A stretch of DNA of 64,000 nucleotides. Origin: Siphonodentalium dalli (lineage: Eukaryota; Mollusca; Scaphopoda; Gadilida; Siphonodentaliidae). The DNA lies in the NCBI GenBank assembly GCA_032622095.1, contig CP136069.1:1709462-1773461 (forward strand), written 5' to 3'. Within the stretch, counting starts at the first letter, position 1, and every line of letters begins with the position of its first letter. Under the pieces are notes generated by a model, which saw only the letters and a program-made list of their open reading frames with translations, did not search any database and was not told where the DNA came from. The position numbers were made by a program, and so were the translations under genes. Positions 37,401 through 51,361 of this stretch are shown one piece after another.

Positions 37401-40400
37401 ACTTTATATGAATCTTCAAGGCACGCCCCCGACATACTACATCCCTCGTCCAATCATCACCAAACTTTATATGAATCTTCAAGGCACACCCTCGACATAC
37501 TACATCCCTCGTCATATCATCACCAAGCTCTATATGAATCTTCAAGGCACCCCCCGACATACCACATCCCTCGTCCTATCATCACCAAACTTTATATGAA
37601 TCTTCAGGGAACGCCCCCGACATACTACATCCCTCGTCATATCATCACCAAACTTTATATGAATCTTCAAGGCACACCCCGACATTCCCCATCCTTCGCC
37701 CTATCATCACCAAACTTTCTATGAATCTTCAAGGCACGCCCACGACATACTACATCCCTCGTCCTATCATCACCAAACTTTATATGAATCTTCAAGGCAC
37801 GCCCCCGACATACTACATCCCTCGTCCTATCATCACCAAACTTTCTATGAATCTTCAAGGCACTCCCCCGACATACCACATCCCTCGTCCTATCATCACC
37901 AAACTTTATATGAATCTTCAAGGCACACCCCCGACATACTACATCCCTCGTCCTATCATCACCAAACTTTATATGAATCTTCAAGGCACACCCCCGACAT
38001 ACTACATCCCTCGGCCTATCATCACCAAACTGTATATGAATCTTCAAGGCACACCCCCGACATACCACATCCGTCGTCCTATCATCACCAAACTTTATAT
38101 GAATCTTCAAGGCACACCCCCGACATACTACATCCCTCGGCCTATCATCACCAAACTGTATATGAATCTTCAAGGCACACCCCCGACATACTACATCCCT
38201 CGGCCTATCATCACCAAACTTTCTATGAATCTTCAAGGCACACCCCCGACATACTACATCCCTCGTCCAATCATCACCAAACTGTATATGAATCTTCAAG
38301 GCACACCCCCGACATAACACATCCTTCGTCCTATCATCACCAAACTCTATATGAATCTTCAAGGCACCCCCCGACATACCACATCCCTCGTCCTATCATC
38401 ACCAAACTTTATATGAATCTTCAAGGCACACCCCCGACATACTACATCCCTCGTCCTATCATCACCAAACTTTATATGAATCTTCAAGGCACACCCCCGA
38501 CATAACACATCCCTCGTCCTATCATCACCAAACTTTATATGAATCTTCAAGGCACGCCCCCGACATACCACATCCCTCGTCCTATCATCACCAAACTTTA
38601 TATGAATCTTCAAGGCACACCCCCGACATAACACATCCCTCGTCCTATCATCACCAAACTTTATATGAATCTTCAAGGCACGCCCCCGACATACCACATC
38701 CCTCGTCCTATCATCACCAAACTTTATATGAATCTTCAAGGCACACCCGCGACATACTACATCCCTCGTCCTATCATCACCAAGCTCTATATGAATCTTC
38801 AAGGCACACCCCCGACATACTACATCCCTCGTCCTATCATCACCAAACTTTATATGAATCTTCAAGGCACGCCCCCGACATACTACATCCCTCGTCCTAT
38901 CATCACCAAACTTTCTATGAATCTTCAAGGCACTCCCCCGACATACCACATCCCTCGTCCTATCATCACCAAACTTTATATGAATCTTCAAGGCACACCC
39001 CCGACATACTACATCCCTCGTCCTATCATCACCAAACTTTATATGAATCTTCAAGGCACACCCCCGACATACTACATCCCTCGGCCTATCATCACCAAAC
39101 TGTATATGAATCTTCAAGGCACACCCCCGACATACCACATCCGTCGTCCTATCATCACCAAACTTTATATGAATCTTCAAGGCACACCCCCGACATACTA
39201 CATCCCTCGGCCTATCATCACCAAACTTTCTATGAATCTTCAAGGCACGCCCCCGACATACTACATCCCTCGTCCAATCATCACCAAACTCTATATGAAT
39301 CTTCAAGGCACGCCCCCGACATATCACATCCTCGTCCTATCATCACCAAACTTTATATGAATCTTCAAGGCACACCCCCGACATAACACATCCTTCGTCC
39401 TATCATCACCAAACTCTATATGAATCTTCAAGGCACCCCCCGACATACCACATCCCTCGTCCTATCATCACCAAACTTTATATGAATCTTCAAGGCACAC
39501 CCCCGACATACTACATCCCTCGTCCTATCATCACCAAACTTTATATGAATCTTCAAGGCACACCCCCGACATAACACATCCCTCGTCCTATCATCACCAA
39601 ACTTTATATGAATCTTCAAGGCACGCCCCCGACATACCACATCCCTCGTCCTATCATCACAAGCTCTATATGAATCTTCAAGGCACGCCCCCGACATACC
39701 ACATCCCTCATCCTATCATCACCAAACTGTATATGAATCTTCAAGGCACGCCCCCGACATACTACATCCCTCGTCCAATCATCACCAAACTCTATATGAA
39801 TCTTCAAGGCACGCCCCCGACATATCACATCCTCGTCCTATCATCACCAAACTTTATATGAATCTTCAAGGCACACCCCCGACATACTACATCCCTCGTC
39901 CTATCATCACCAAACTTTATATGAATCTTCAAGGCACACCCCCGACATACTGCATCCCTCGTCCTATCATCACCAAACTGTATATGAATCATCATGGCAC
40001 ACCCCCGACATACTACATCCCTCGTCCTATCATCACCAAACTGTATATGAATCTTCAAGGCACGCCCCGACATACTACATCCCTCGTCCTATCATCACCA
40101 AACTGTATATGAATCTTCAAGGCACCCCCCGACATACTACATCCCTCGTCCTATCATCACCAAACTGTATATGAATCTTCAAGGCACGCCCCCGACATAC
40201 TGCATCCCTCGTCCTATCATCACCAAGCTCTATATGAATCTTCAAGGCACGCCCCCGACATACCACATCCCTCGTCATATCATCACCAAACTTTATATGA
40301 ATCTTCAAGGCACACACTCGACATACCACACCCCTCGTCCTATCATCACTAAACTTTATATGAATCTTCAAGGCACGCCCCGACATACCACATCCCTCGT

Positions 40401-43400
40401 CATATCATAACCAAACTTTATATGAATCTTCAAGACACGCCCACGACATACTACATCCCTCGTCCAATCATCACCAAACTTTATATGAATCTTCAAGGCA
40501 CGCCCCCGACATACCACATCCCTCGTCCTATCATCACCAAACTTTATATGAATCTTCAAGGCACACCCCCGACATACTACATCCCTCGTCATATCATCAC
40601 CAAACTTTATATGAATCTTCAAGACACGCCCACGACATACTACATCCCTCGTCCAATCATCACCAAACTTTATATGAATCTTCAAGGCACACCCTCGACA
40701 TACTACATCCCTCGTCATATCATCACCAAGCTCTATATGAATCTTCAAGGCACCCCCCGACATACCACATCCCTCGTCCTATCATCACCAAACTTTATAT
40801 GAATCTTCAGGGAACGCCCCCGACATACTACATCCCTCGTCATATCATCACCAAACTTTATATGAATCATTAAGGCACACCCCGACATACCCCATCCTTC
40901 GTCCTATCATCACCAAACTTTCTATGAATCTTCAAGGCACGCCCACGACATACTACATCCCTCGTCCTATCATCACCAAACTTTATATGAATCTTCAAGG
41001 CACGCCCCCGACATACTACATCCCTCGTCCTATCATCACCAAACTTTCTATGAATCTTCAAGGCACTCCCCCGACATACCACATCCCTCGTCCTATCATC
41101 ACCAAACTTTATATGAATCTTCAAGGCACACCCCCGACATACTACATCCCTCGTCCTATCATCACCAAACTTTATATGAATCTTCAAGGCACACCCCCGA
41201 CATACTACATCCCTCGGCCTATCATCACCAAACTGTATATGAATCTTCAAGGCACACCCCCGACATACCACATCCGTCGTCCTATCATCACCAAACTTTA
41301 TATGAATCTTCAAGGCACACCCCCGACATACTACATCCCTCGGCCTATCATCACCAAACTTTCTATGAATCTTCAAGGCACACCCCCGACATACTACATC
41401 CCTCGTCCAATCATCACCAAACTGTATATGAATCTTCAAGGCACACCCCCGACATAACACATCCTTCGTCCTATCATCACCAAACTCTATATGAATCTTC
41501 AAGGCACCCCCCGACATACCACATCCCTCGTCCTATCATCACCAAACTTTATATGAATCTTCAAGGCACACCCCCGACATACTACATCCCTCGTCCTATC
41601 ATCACCAAACTTTATATGAATCTTCAAGGCACACCCCCGACATAACACATCCCTCGTCCTATCATCACCAAACTTTATATGAATCTTCAAGGCACGCCCC
41701 CGACATACCACATCCCTCGTCCTATCATCACCAAACTTTATATGAATCTTCAAGGCACACCCCCGACATAACACATCCCTCGTCCTATCATCACCAAACT
41801 TTATATGAATCTTCAAGGCACGCCCCCGACATACCACATCCCTCGTCCTATCATCACCAAACTTTATATGAATCTTCAAGGCACACCCGCGACATACTAC
41901 ATCCCTCGTCCTATCATCACCAAGCTCTATATGAATCTTCAAGGCACACCCCCGACATACCACATCCCTCGTCCTATCATCACTAAACTTTATATGAATC
42001 TTCAAGGCACACCCCCGACATACTACATCCCTCGTCCTATCATCACCAAACTTTATATGAATCTCAAGGCACGCCCCCGACATACCACATCCCTCGTCAT
42101 ATCATCACCAAACTTTATATGAATCTTCAAGGCACGCCCCGACATACCACATGCGTCGTCCTATCATCACCAAACTGTATATGAATCATCATGGCACACC
42201 CCCGACATACCACATCCCTCGTACTATCATCACCAAACTTTATATGAATCTTCAAGGCACACCCCCGACATACCACACCCCTCGTCCTATCATCACTAAA
42301 CTGTATATGAATCATCATGGCACACCCCCGACATACTACATCCCTCGTCCTATCATCACCAAGCTTTATATGAATCTTCAAGGCACGCCCCCGACATATC
42401 ACATCCCTCGTCTATCATCACCAAACTTTATATGAATCTTCAAAGCACGCCCCGACATACTACATCCCTCGTCCTATCATCACCAAACTGTATATGAATC
42501 TTCAAGGCACGCCACCGACATATCACATCCCTCGTCTATCATCACCAAACTGTATATGAATCTTCAAGGCACGCCCCCGACATACTACATCCCTCGTCCT
42601 ATCATCACCAATCTGTATATGAATCTTCAAGGCACGCCCCCGACATACCACATCCCTCGTCCTATCATCACCAAACTTTATATGAATCTTCAAGGCACAC
42701 CCCCGACATACCACATCCCTCGTCCTATCATCACCAAACTTTATATGAATCTTCAAGGCACGCCCCCGACATACTACATCCCTCGTCCAATCATCACCAA
42801 ACTTTATATGAATCTTCAAGGCACACCCTCGACATACTACATCCCTCGTCATATCATCACCAAGCTCTATATGAATCTTCAAGGCACCCCCCGACATACC
42901 ACATCCCTCGTCCTATCATCACCAAACTTTATATGAATCTTCAGGGAACGCCCCCGACATACTACATCCCTCGTCATATCATCACCAAACTTTATATGAA
43001 TCTTCAAGGCACACCCCGACATTCCCCATCCTTCGCCCTATCATCACCAAACTTTCTATGAATCTTCAAGGCACGCCCACGACATACTACATCCCTCGTC
43101 CTATCATCACCAAACTTTATATGAATCTTCAAGGCACGCCCCCGACATACTACATCCCTCGTCCTATCATCACCAAACTTTCTATGAATCTTCAAGGCAC
43201 TCCCCCGACATACCACATCCCTCGTCCTATCATCACCAAACTTTATATGAATCTTCAAGGCACACCCCCGACATACTACATCCCTCGTCCTATCATCACC
43301 AAACTTTATATGAATCTTCAAGGCATACCCCCGACATACTACATCCCTCGGCCTATCATCACCAAACTGTATATGAATCTTCAAGGCACACCCCCGACAT

Positions 43401-46400
43401 ACCACATCCGTCGTCCTATCATCACCAAACTTTATATGAATCTTCAAGGCACACCCCCGACATACTACATCCCTCGGCCTATCATCACCAAACTGTATAT
43501 GAATCTTCAAGGCACACCCCCGACATACTACATCCCTCGGCCTATCATCACCAAACTTTCTATGAATCTTCAAGGCACACCCCCGACATACTACATCCCT
43601 CGTCCAATCATCACCAAACTGTATATGAATCTTCAAGGCACACCCCCGACATAACACATCCTTCGTCCTATCATCACCAAACTCTATATGAATCTTCAAG
43701 GCACCCCCCGACATACCACATCCCTCGTCCTATCATCACCAAACTTTATATGAATCTTCAAGGCACACCCCCGACATACTACATCCCTCGTCCTATCATC
43801 ACCAAACTTTATATGAATCTTCAAGGCACACCCCCGACATAACACATCCCTCGTCCTATCATCACCAAACTTTATATGAATCTTCAAGGCACGCCCCCGA
43901 CATACCACATCCCTCGTCCTATCATCACCAAACTTTATATGAATCTTCAAGGCACACCCCCGACATAACACATCCCTCGTCCTATCATCACCAAACTTTA
44001 TATGAATCTTCAAGGCACGCCCCCGACATACCACATCCCTCGTCCTATCATCACCAAACTTTATATGAATCTTCAAGGCACACCCGCGACATACTACATC
44101 CCTCGTCCTATCATCACCAAGCTCTATATGAATCTTCAAGGCACACCCCCGACATACTACATCCCTCGTCCTATCATCACCAAACTTTATATGAATCTTC
44201 AAGGCACGCCCCCGACATACTACATCCCTCGTCCTATCATCACCAAACTTTCTATGAATCTTCAAGGCACTCCCCCGACATACCACATCCCTCGTCCTAT
44301 CATCACCAAACTTTATATGAATCTTCAAGGCACACCCCCGACATACTACATCCCTCGTCCTATCATCACCAAACTTTATATGAATCTTCAAGGCACACCC
44401 CCGACATACTACATCCCTCGGCCTATCATCACCAAACTGTATATGAATCTTCAAGGCACACCCCCGACATACCACATCCGTCGTCCTATCATCACCAAAC
44501 TTTATATGAATCTTCAAGGCACACCCCCGACATACTACATCCCTCGGCCTATCATCACCAAACTGTATATGAATCTTCAAGGCACACCCCCGACATACTA
44601 CATCCCTCGGCCTATCATCACCAAACTTTCTATGAATCTTCAAGGCACAACCCCGACATACTACATCCCTCGTCCAATCATCACCAAACTGTATATGAAT
44701 CTTCAAGGCACACCCCCGACATAACACATCCTTCGTCCTATCATCACCAAACTTTATATGAATCTTCAAGGCACCCCCCGACATACCACATCCCTCGTCC
44801 TATCATCACCAAACTTTATATGAATCTTCAAGGCACACCCCCGACATACTACATCCCTCGTCCTATCATCACCAAACTTTATATGAATCTTCAAGGCACA
44901 CCCCCGACATACCACATCCCTCGGCCTATCATCACCAAACTGTATATGAATCTTCAAGGCACACCCCCGACATACCACATCCGTCGTCCTATCATCACCA
45001 AACTTTATATGAATCTTCAAGGCACACCCCCGACATACTACATCCCTCGGCCTATCATCACCAAACTGTATATGAATCTTCAAGGCACACCCCCGACATA
45101 CTACATCCCTCGGCCTATCATCACCAAACTTTCTATGAATCTTCAAGGCACACCCCCGACATACCACATCCGTCGTCCTATCATCACCAAACTTTATATG
45201 AATCTTCAAGGCACACCCCCGACATACTACATCCCTCGGCCTATCATCACCAAACTTTCTATGAATCTTCAAGGCACACCCCCGACATACTACATCCCTC
45301 GTCCAATCATCACCAAACTGTATATGAATCTTCAAGGCACACCCCCGACATAACACATCCTTCGTCCTATCATCACCAAACTCTATATGAATCTTCAAGG
45401 CACCCCCCGACATACCACATCCCTCGTCCTATCATCACCAAACTTTATATGAATCTTCAAGGCACACCCCCGACATACTACATCCCTCGTCCTATCATCA
45501 CCAAACTTTATATGAATATTCAAGGCACACCCCCGACATAACACATCCCTCGTCCTATCATCACCAAACTTTATATGAATCTTCAAGGCACGCCCCCGAC
45601 ATACCACATCCCTCGTCCTATCATCACCAAACTTTATATGAATCTTCAAGGCACACCCCCGACATAACACATCCCTCGTCCTATCATCACCAAACTTTAT
45701 ATGAATCTTCAAGGCACACCCCCGACATACTACATCCCTCGGCCTATCATCACCAAACTGTATATGAATCTTCAAGGCACACCCCCGACATACCACATCC
45801 GTCGTCCTATCATCACCAAACTTTATATGAATCTTCAAGGCACACCCCCGACATACTACATCCCTCGGCCTATCATCACCAAACTTTCTATGAATCTTCA
45901 AGGCACACCCCCGACATACTACATCCCTCGTCCAATCATCACCAAACTGTATATGAATCTTCAAGGCACACCCCCGACATAACACATCCTTCGTCCTATC
46001 ATCACCAAACTCTATATGAATCTTCAAGGCACCCCCCGACATACCACATCCCTCGTCCTATCATCACCAAACTTTATATGAATCTTCAAGGCACACCCCC
46101 GACATACTACATCCCTCGTCCTATCATCACCAAACTTTATATGAATCTTCAAGGCACACCCCCGACATAACACATCCCTCGTCCTATCATCACCAAACTT
46201 TATATGAATCTTCAAGGCACACCCCCGACATAACACATCCCTCGTCCTATCATCACCAAACTTTATATGAATCTTCAAGGCACGCCCCCGACATACCACA
46301 TCCCTCGTCCTATCATCACCAAACTTTATATGAATCTTCAAGGCACACCCGCGACATACTACATCCCTCGTCCTATCATCACCAAGCTCTATATGAATCT

Positions 46401-47340
46401 TCAAGGCACACCCCCGACATACTACATCCCTCGTCCTATCATCACCAAACTTTATATGAATCTTCAAGGCACGCCCCCGACATACTACATCCCTCGTCCT
46501 ATCATCACCAAACTTTCTATGAATCTTCAAGGCACTCCCCCGACATACCACATCCCTCGTCCTATCATCACCAAACTTTATATGAATCTTCAAGGCACAC
46601 CCCCGACATACTACATCCCTCGTCCTATCATCACCAAACTTTATATGAATCTTCAAGGCACACCCCCGACATACTACATCCCTCGGCCTATCATCACCAA
46701 ACTGTATATGAATCTTCAAGGCACACCCCCGACATACCACATCCGTCGTCCTATCATCACCAAACTTTATATGAATCTTCAAGGCACACCCCCGACATAC
46801 TACATCCCTCGGCCTATCATCACCAAACTGTATATGAATCTTCAAAGCACACCCCCGACATAACACATCCCTCGTCCTATCATCACCAAACTTTATATGA
46901 ATCTTCAAGGCACGCCCCCGACATACCACATCCCTCGTCCTATCATCACCAAACTTTATATGAATCTTCAAGGCACACCCCCGACATAACACATCCCTCG
47001 TCCTATCATCACCAAACTTTATATGAATCTTCAAGGCACGCCCCCGACATACCACATCCCTCGTCCTATCATCACCAAACTTTATATGAATCTTCAAGGC
47101 ACACCCGCGACATACTACATCCCTCGTCCTATCATCACCAAGCTCTATATGAATCTTAAAGGCACACCCCCGACATACCACATCCCTCGTCCTATCATCA
47201 CTAAACTTTATATGAATCTTCAAGGCACACCCCCGACATACTACATCCCTCGTCCTATCATCACCAAACTTTATATGAATCTCAAGGCACGCCCCCGACG
47301 TACCACATCCCTCGTCATATCATCACCAAACTTTATATGA
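34414..47340. repeat. Higher-order duplication in the 63-bp array, offset about 5.2-5.3 kb
   Basis: Rare unit variants recur in the same order at offsets of 5211 bp (34614 and 39825; 35157 and 40368) or 5337 bp (36162 and 41499; 37186 and 42523; 38359 and 43696), the difference being two units. A third partial copy appears at about 47346 (the CATGCGTCG variant at about 36811, 42150 and 47368). Within 35.7-46.9 kb a shorter variant series (CGGCCTATC, TTTCTATG, ACATAACACATCC) is repeated many times. Blocks of several kb therefore amplified as units. Confidence 0.8.
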
Positions 47341-47771
47341 ATCTTCAAGGCACGCCCCCGACATACCACATGCGTCGTCCTATCATCACCAAACTGTATA
47401 TGAATCATCATGGCACACCCCCGACATACCACATCCCTCGTACTATCATCACCAAACTTTATATGAATCTTCAAGGCACACCCCCGACATACCACACCCC
47501 TCGTCCTATCATCACTAAACTGTATATGAATCATCATGGCACACCCCCGACATACTACATCCCTCGTCCTATCATCACCAAGCTTTATATGAATCTTCAA
47601 GGCACGCCCCCGACATATCACATCCCTCGTCTATCATCACCAAACTTTATATGAATCTTCAAAGCACGCCCCCGACATACTACATCCCTCGTCCTATCAT
47701 CACCAAACTGTATATGAATCTTCAAGGCACGCCCCCGACATATCACATCCCTCGTCTATCATCACCAAACT

Positions 47772-48438
47772 GGGGGGGGAGATGTCCAGGTCAGGATATC
47801 CCCCCCCACCCAGCACCTACATGACAAATAAATCATTGTATGGATTTATTGCTTGTTTTGCTTTATATATTCATGAAACAGCGAGAAATTAACTTCTTCT
47901 GAGAAAAAGTTTTTTGAGTCAGGGTTTGGGGGGGGGGTGGGGGGAAATGTCCAGGTCAGGATATCTCCCCTCCCCCCCCCCCCAACCAGCACCTACATGA
48001 CAAAAAAAATAATCTAATGGTTTTATCGCTCGTTTTGCTTTTTATAGTCATGAAACAGGGAGAAATTAACTTCTTCTGAGAACAACTTTTTTGAGTCAGG
48101 GTTTGGGGTGGGGGGGGGGGGAAATGTCCAGGTCAGGATATCTCCCCCCCCCCCCACCTAGCACCTACATGACAAAAAAATAATCTAATGGTTTTATCGC
48201 TTGTTTTGCTTTATATAGTCATGAAACAGCGAGAAATTAACTTCTTCTGAGAACAAGTTGTTTGAGTCAGGGTTTGGTGTTGGGGGGAAGATGTCCAGGT
48301 CAGGATATCTTCCCCCCACCCCCCCCCCCCCCACCCAGCACCTACATGACAAAAAAATAATCTTATGGTTTTATCGCTTGTTTTGCTTTATATAGTCATG
48401 AGACAGCGAGAAATTAACTTCTTCTGAGAACAAGTTGT
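47772..48438. repeat. G-run/C-run tandem block of about four ~170-bp units inside the satellite
   Basis: ATGTCCAGGTCAGGATAT recurs at 47782, 47947, 48124 and 48291 (spacing 165, 177, 167). Each copy has a run of G before it and a run of C after it, followed by CAGCACCTACATGACAAA, TGTTTTGCTTTATATA and GAAATTAACTTCTTCTGAG. The paired G-run/C-run can form a hairpin with an AGGTCAGGATAT loop, and the G-runs could form quadruplexes. It interrupts the 63-bp array within CACCAAACT, which is present on both sides. Confidence 0.85.
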
Positions 48439-49042
48439 TCACCAAACTTTATATGAATCTTCAAGGCACACCCCCGACATACCACATCCGTCGTCCTATC
48501 ATCACCAAACTGTATATGAATCTTCAAGGCACACCCCCGACATACCACATCCCTCGTCATATCACCACCAAACTGTATATGAATCTTCAAGGCACGCCCC
48601 CGACATACTACATCCCTCGTCCTATCATCACCAAGCTCTATATGAATCTTCAAAGCACGCCCCCGACATACTACATCCCTCGTCCTATCATCACCAAACT
48701 GTATATGAATCTTCAAGGCACACCCCCGACATACCTCATCCCTCGTCCTATCATCACCAAACTTTATATGAATCTTCAAGGCACGCCCCCGACATACTAC
48801 ATCCCTCGTCCTATCATCACCAAACTTTATATGAATCTTCAAGGCACACCCCGACATACTACATCCCTCGTCCTATCATCACCAAACTTTATATGAATCT
48901 TCAAGGCACACCCCCGACATACTACATCCCTCGTCCTATCATCACCAAACTTTATATGAATCTTCAAGGCACACCCCCGACATACTACATCCCTCGTCCT
49001 ATCATCACCAAACTTTATATGAATCTTCAAGGCACACCTCCG

Positions 49043-51361
49043 TAAACTCCAAAGACAGGTGTTATATCACACCCGGTACGGAAATGTTATTCAATGGAAT
49101 CATGTGCAGAGATCCTTCTCATATTGCCCAAGGGTGGAAAAGCTATTTTTCTGAGCTATATAAATGTTCATCACATACGAACTCAACTTTTGGAAACGCA
49201 GTCAGTGTACATGTTGACACAATTTTATCTGATAGCCAATCTGAAAGTGGCATCCCTGACTTCGCTAATTATGTCTCACTGGCCGAATTGACTGACTCAA
49301 TAAAGGAGTTCAAAGCAAACAAGGCGGGCGGTCTTGATGAGCTAGTGAACGAACATATTATTAATGCACCGCCCGCATTATGTGATATTTTATGTATATT
49401 TTATTCCCAAATTTTGCGGTTTGCCTATATTCCCCCTGACATGAAAAAAGGCATCATTGTACCCATATTCAAAGGCGACCCAAAACCACCTCATGTACCT
49501 GATAGTTATCGTGCGATCACACTTCTCTCTGTGCTCTATAAGCTGCTTGAGGCGATTCTTCTTCGACGACTTCGGCAAAGCCGATTGTTTAAGAATTTCC
49601 CAAGCAGCTTACAGAACGGATTTCAAAGGGGCGTGGGATGCACGATAACTACATTCGAGCTACAGGAAGCATTTGCGTATGCAGAAGCATATGGATCAAG
49701 TGTCTATGCGGCATTTTTAGATTCAAAGAAAGCCTTTGATCGAGTGTGGCACGAAGGTCTCATTTACAAATTACACCAGAAAGGTGTCACAGGTCTTACA
49801 TTGAAACTAATTATGAATATGTATTCAAAGGTTCAGAGTCACGTCATGTATAAGGGAAATATTTCTGAATCATTTGTCATCGAACAAGGCACAAGACAAG
49901 TAGGTATCTTGTCTCCCTTCCTTTATCTAGTCTTCATTGATGAGCTTCTTGCGGATCTTGCAAAATCAACTGATGGCCTATATATAGGTTCAACATCATG
50001 CGCATCGCCGACAACGGCAGATGACATCACTGTTCTCTCTCTCACTGAAGGTGGCTTACGCAGACTTCTTGATATTTGTCACATCTATAGAACGCAACGG
50101 ACATGCTACGTAAATGCTTCTTTGCAGGTTGTCGTTCTCACGTTACGTCTACGTTTTCCCCGTTAACCAATCTTATGATTTTTAAACACATAGTTATCCC
50201 CAAGGCACTGTACGGGTGCGAAACGTGGTGGGAACTCTCTAGCACTCAACATTTATCTCTGGAAAGAGCCTATCGTATGTGCATCAAACACATGCAGCAC
50301 TTACCTAAACGTACCAGCACGATATTCGCTTTATCTTTATTGGGAAGATTGCCGATAGAGTACGAGCTGCATAAAAGGAAATTACTCTTTCTTAGCACAC
50401 TAGTGAATCTCCCCAAAAGCCACAGAGCGGCTCTTAATATATTTTTATTCGATTTCCACGGCCACAGGCTGTTTGGTCGCCCAATTAAGGGCTTTCTGAA
50501 AGACATAACTGAAATTCTCAAAGAAATTGATATGTACCACTACCTAACATCTTTCGTAGAAACAGGTGTTTTTCCGTCGCAGGCGGTTTGGAAGGGGGTG
50601 ATTAGAGATCGCCTTGCTGCACATTATCCCGTAGGGTGCATCTCAGTGTACAGCAAGACGAAACCCTAAGATTCCTATTCAACGTGAAGCCAGATGTCCA
50701 CTCATCGTGGAGACTCTGGGAATTGTGCCGCAATGAACCCGATTACTATACTATGTGCATAAAAATGGCGAACATTTTGGCTAAAACTACGTACAATAAC
50801 GATGCTACTTGTATTCATTGTCATAATTCATTCGATAATCTTCTTACCCATATGTATCACGATTGCATGTCAGACTTTGCACAGGTGACGAGGAATGCAT
50901 TCTGGTATTCAGTAATAGACAGCCATGGAATAGAAACATTCGCGCTCCTAGATAACCTCAGCAAAAACACATTTCTAGCATACTGCTTTGGTGGGTGTAT
51001 CCCACTACAGATTCATCTTCTCTGCAACGAGACTCTCTTATTAAAGCGATGCGTTCGCTTCATCTGTTTCCTCTGCTCGCAATAGAAGGTACACTCACAA
51101 CGTATATATGAACACCTCTTAATGGCGATCATTTCCATGGATACGATTTTATTGTGGCTAAATATATCCTAGCCATTTTGTATGTTGGCGTTGAATACCA
51201 AATGCGTCCATTCACTAAAATTGCACTGAAATTGAGCACATTTGTTTACATGCCTAACTTCTGAGCTTTAACAAATCTTATGTAACATTATTTTGTTGTA
51301 TATATCTGTATTATACGCAATCTCCGTTGATATGGACGAATAAAGTATCTCTCTCTCTCTC
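49043..51361 (+). mobile_element. 5'-truncated non-LTR retrotransposon inside the 63-bp satellite
   Basis: About 2.3 kb replaces part of a satellite unit: the left side stops after GGCACACCTCCG and the right resumes at CCTATCATCACC, so about 20 bp of the unit is missing and no target duplication is evident. The element starts in the linker between endonuclease and reverse transcriptase. It ends with GAATAAAGTATCTC and a CT microsatellite tail rather than poly(A). Simple-repeat tails and 5' truncation are common in non-LTR elements. Confidence 0.85.
49084..51085 (+). pseudogene. Reverse transcriptase ORF2 remnant of the truncated non-LTR element
   Basis: The first part (49084-50166) has clear reverse transcriptase blocks: ANKAGGLDE, IVPIFKGD, YRAITLLSVLYKLLE, LQNGFQ, then motif A (FLDSKKAFDRVWHEGL), EQGTRQVGILSPFLY and TTADDITVLS. 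The usual YADD tyrosine is threonine and the GG of QGG is GV, so the enzyme is probably inactive. After LLDICHIY the frame breaks. The C-terminal part resumes at about 50135 (IVIPKALYGCETWW, LPKRTST), with a likely internal deletion of about 100 codons. A third frame holds a terminal CIHCHNSFDNLLTHMYHDC zinc-binding-like motif (about 50809-50865). It resembles jockey/CR1-superfamily ORF2; the clade is not assigned. Confidence 0.82.

Noticed and set aside
46024-47223. 399-codon minus-strand ORF and matching plus-strand ORFs in the 63-bp array
   Set aside because: The repeat is open on both strands and ends wherever a unit carries an indel or a TAC-to-TAA change; no sign of selection for frame.
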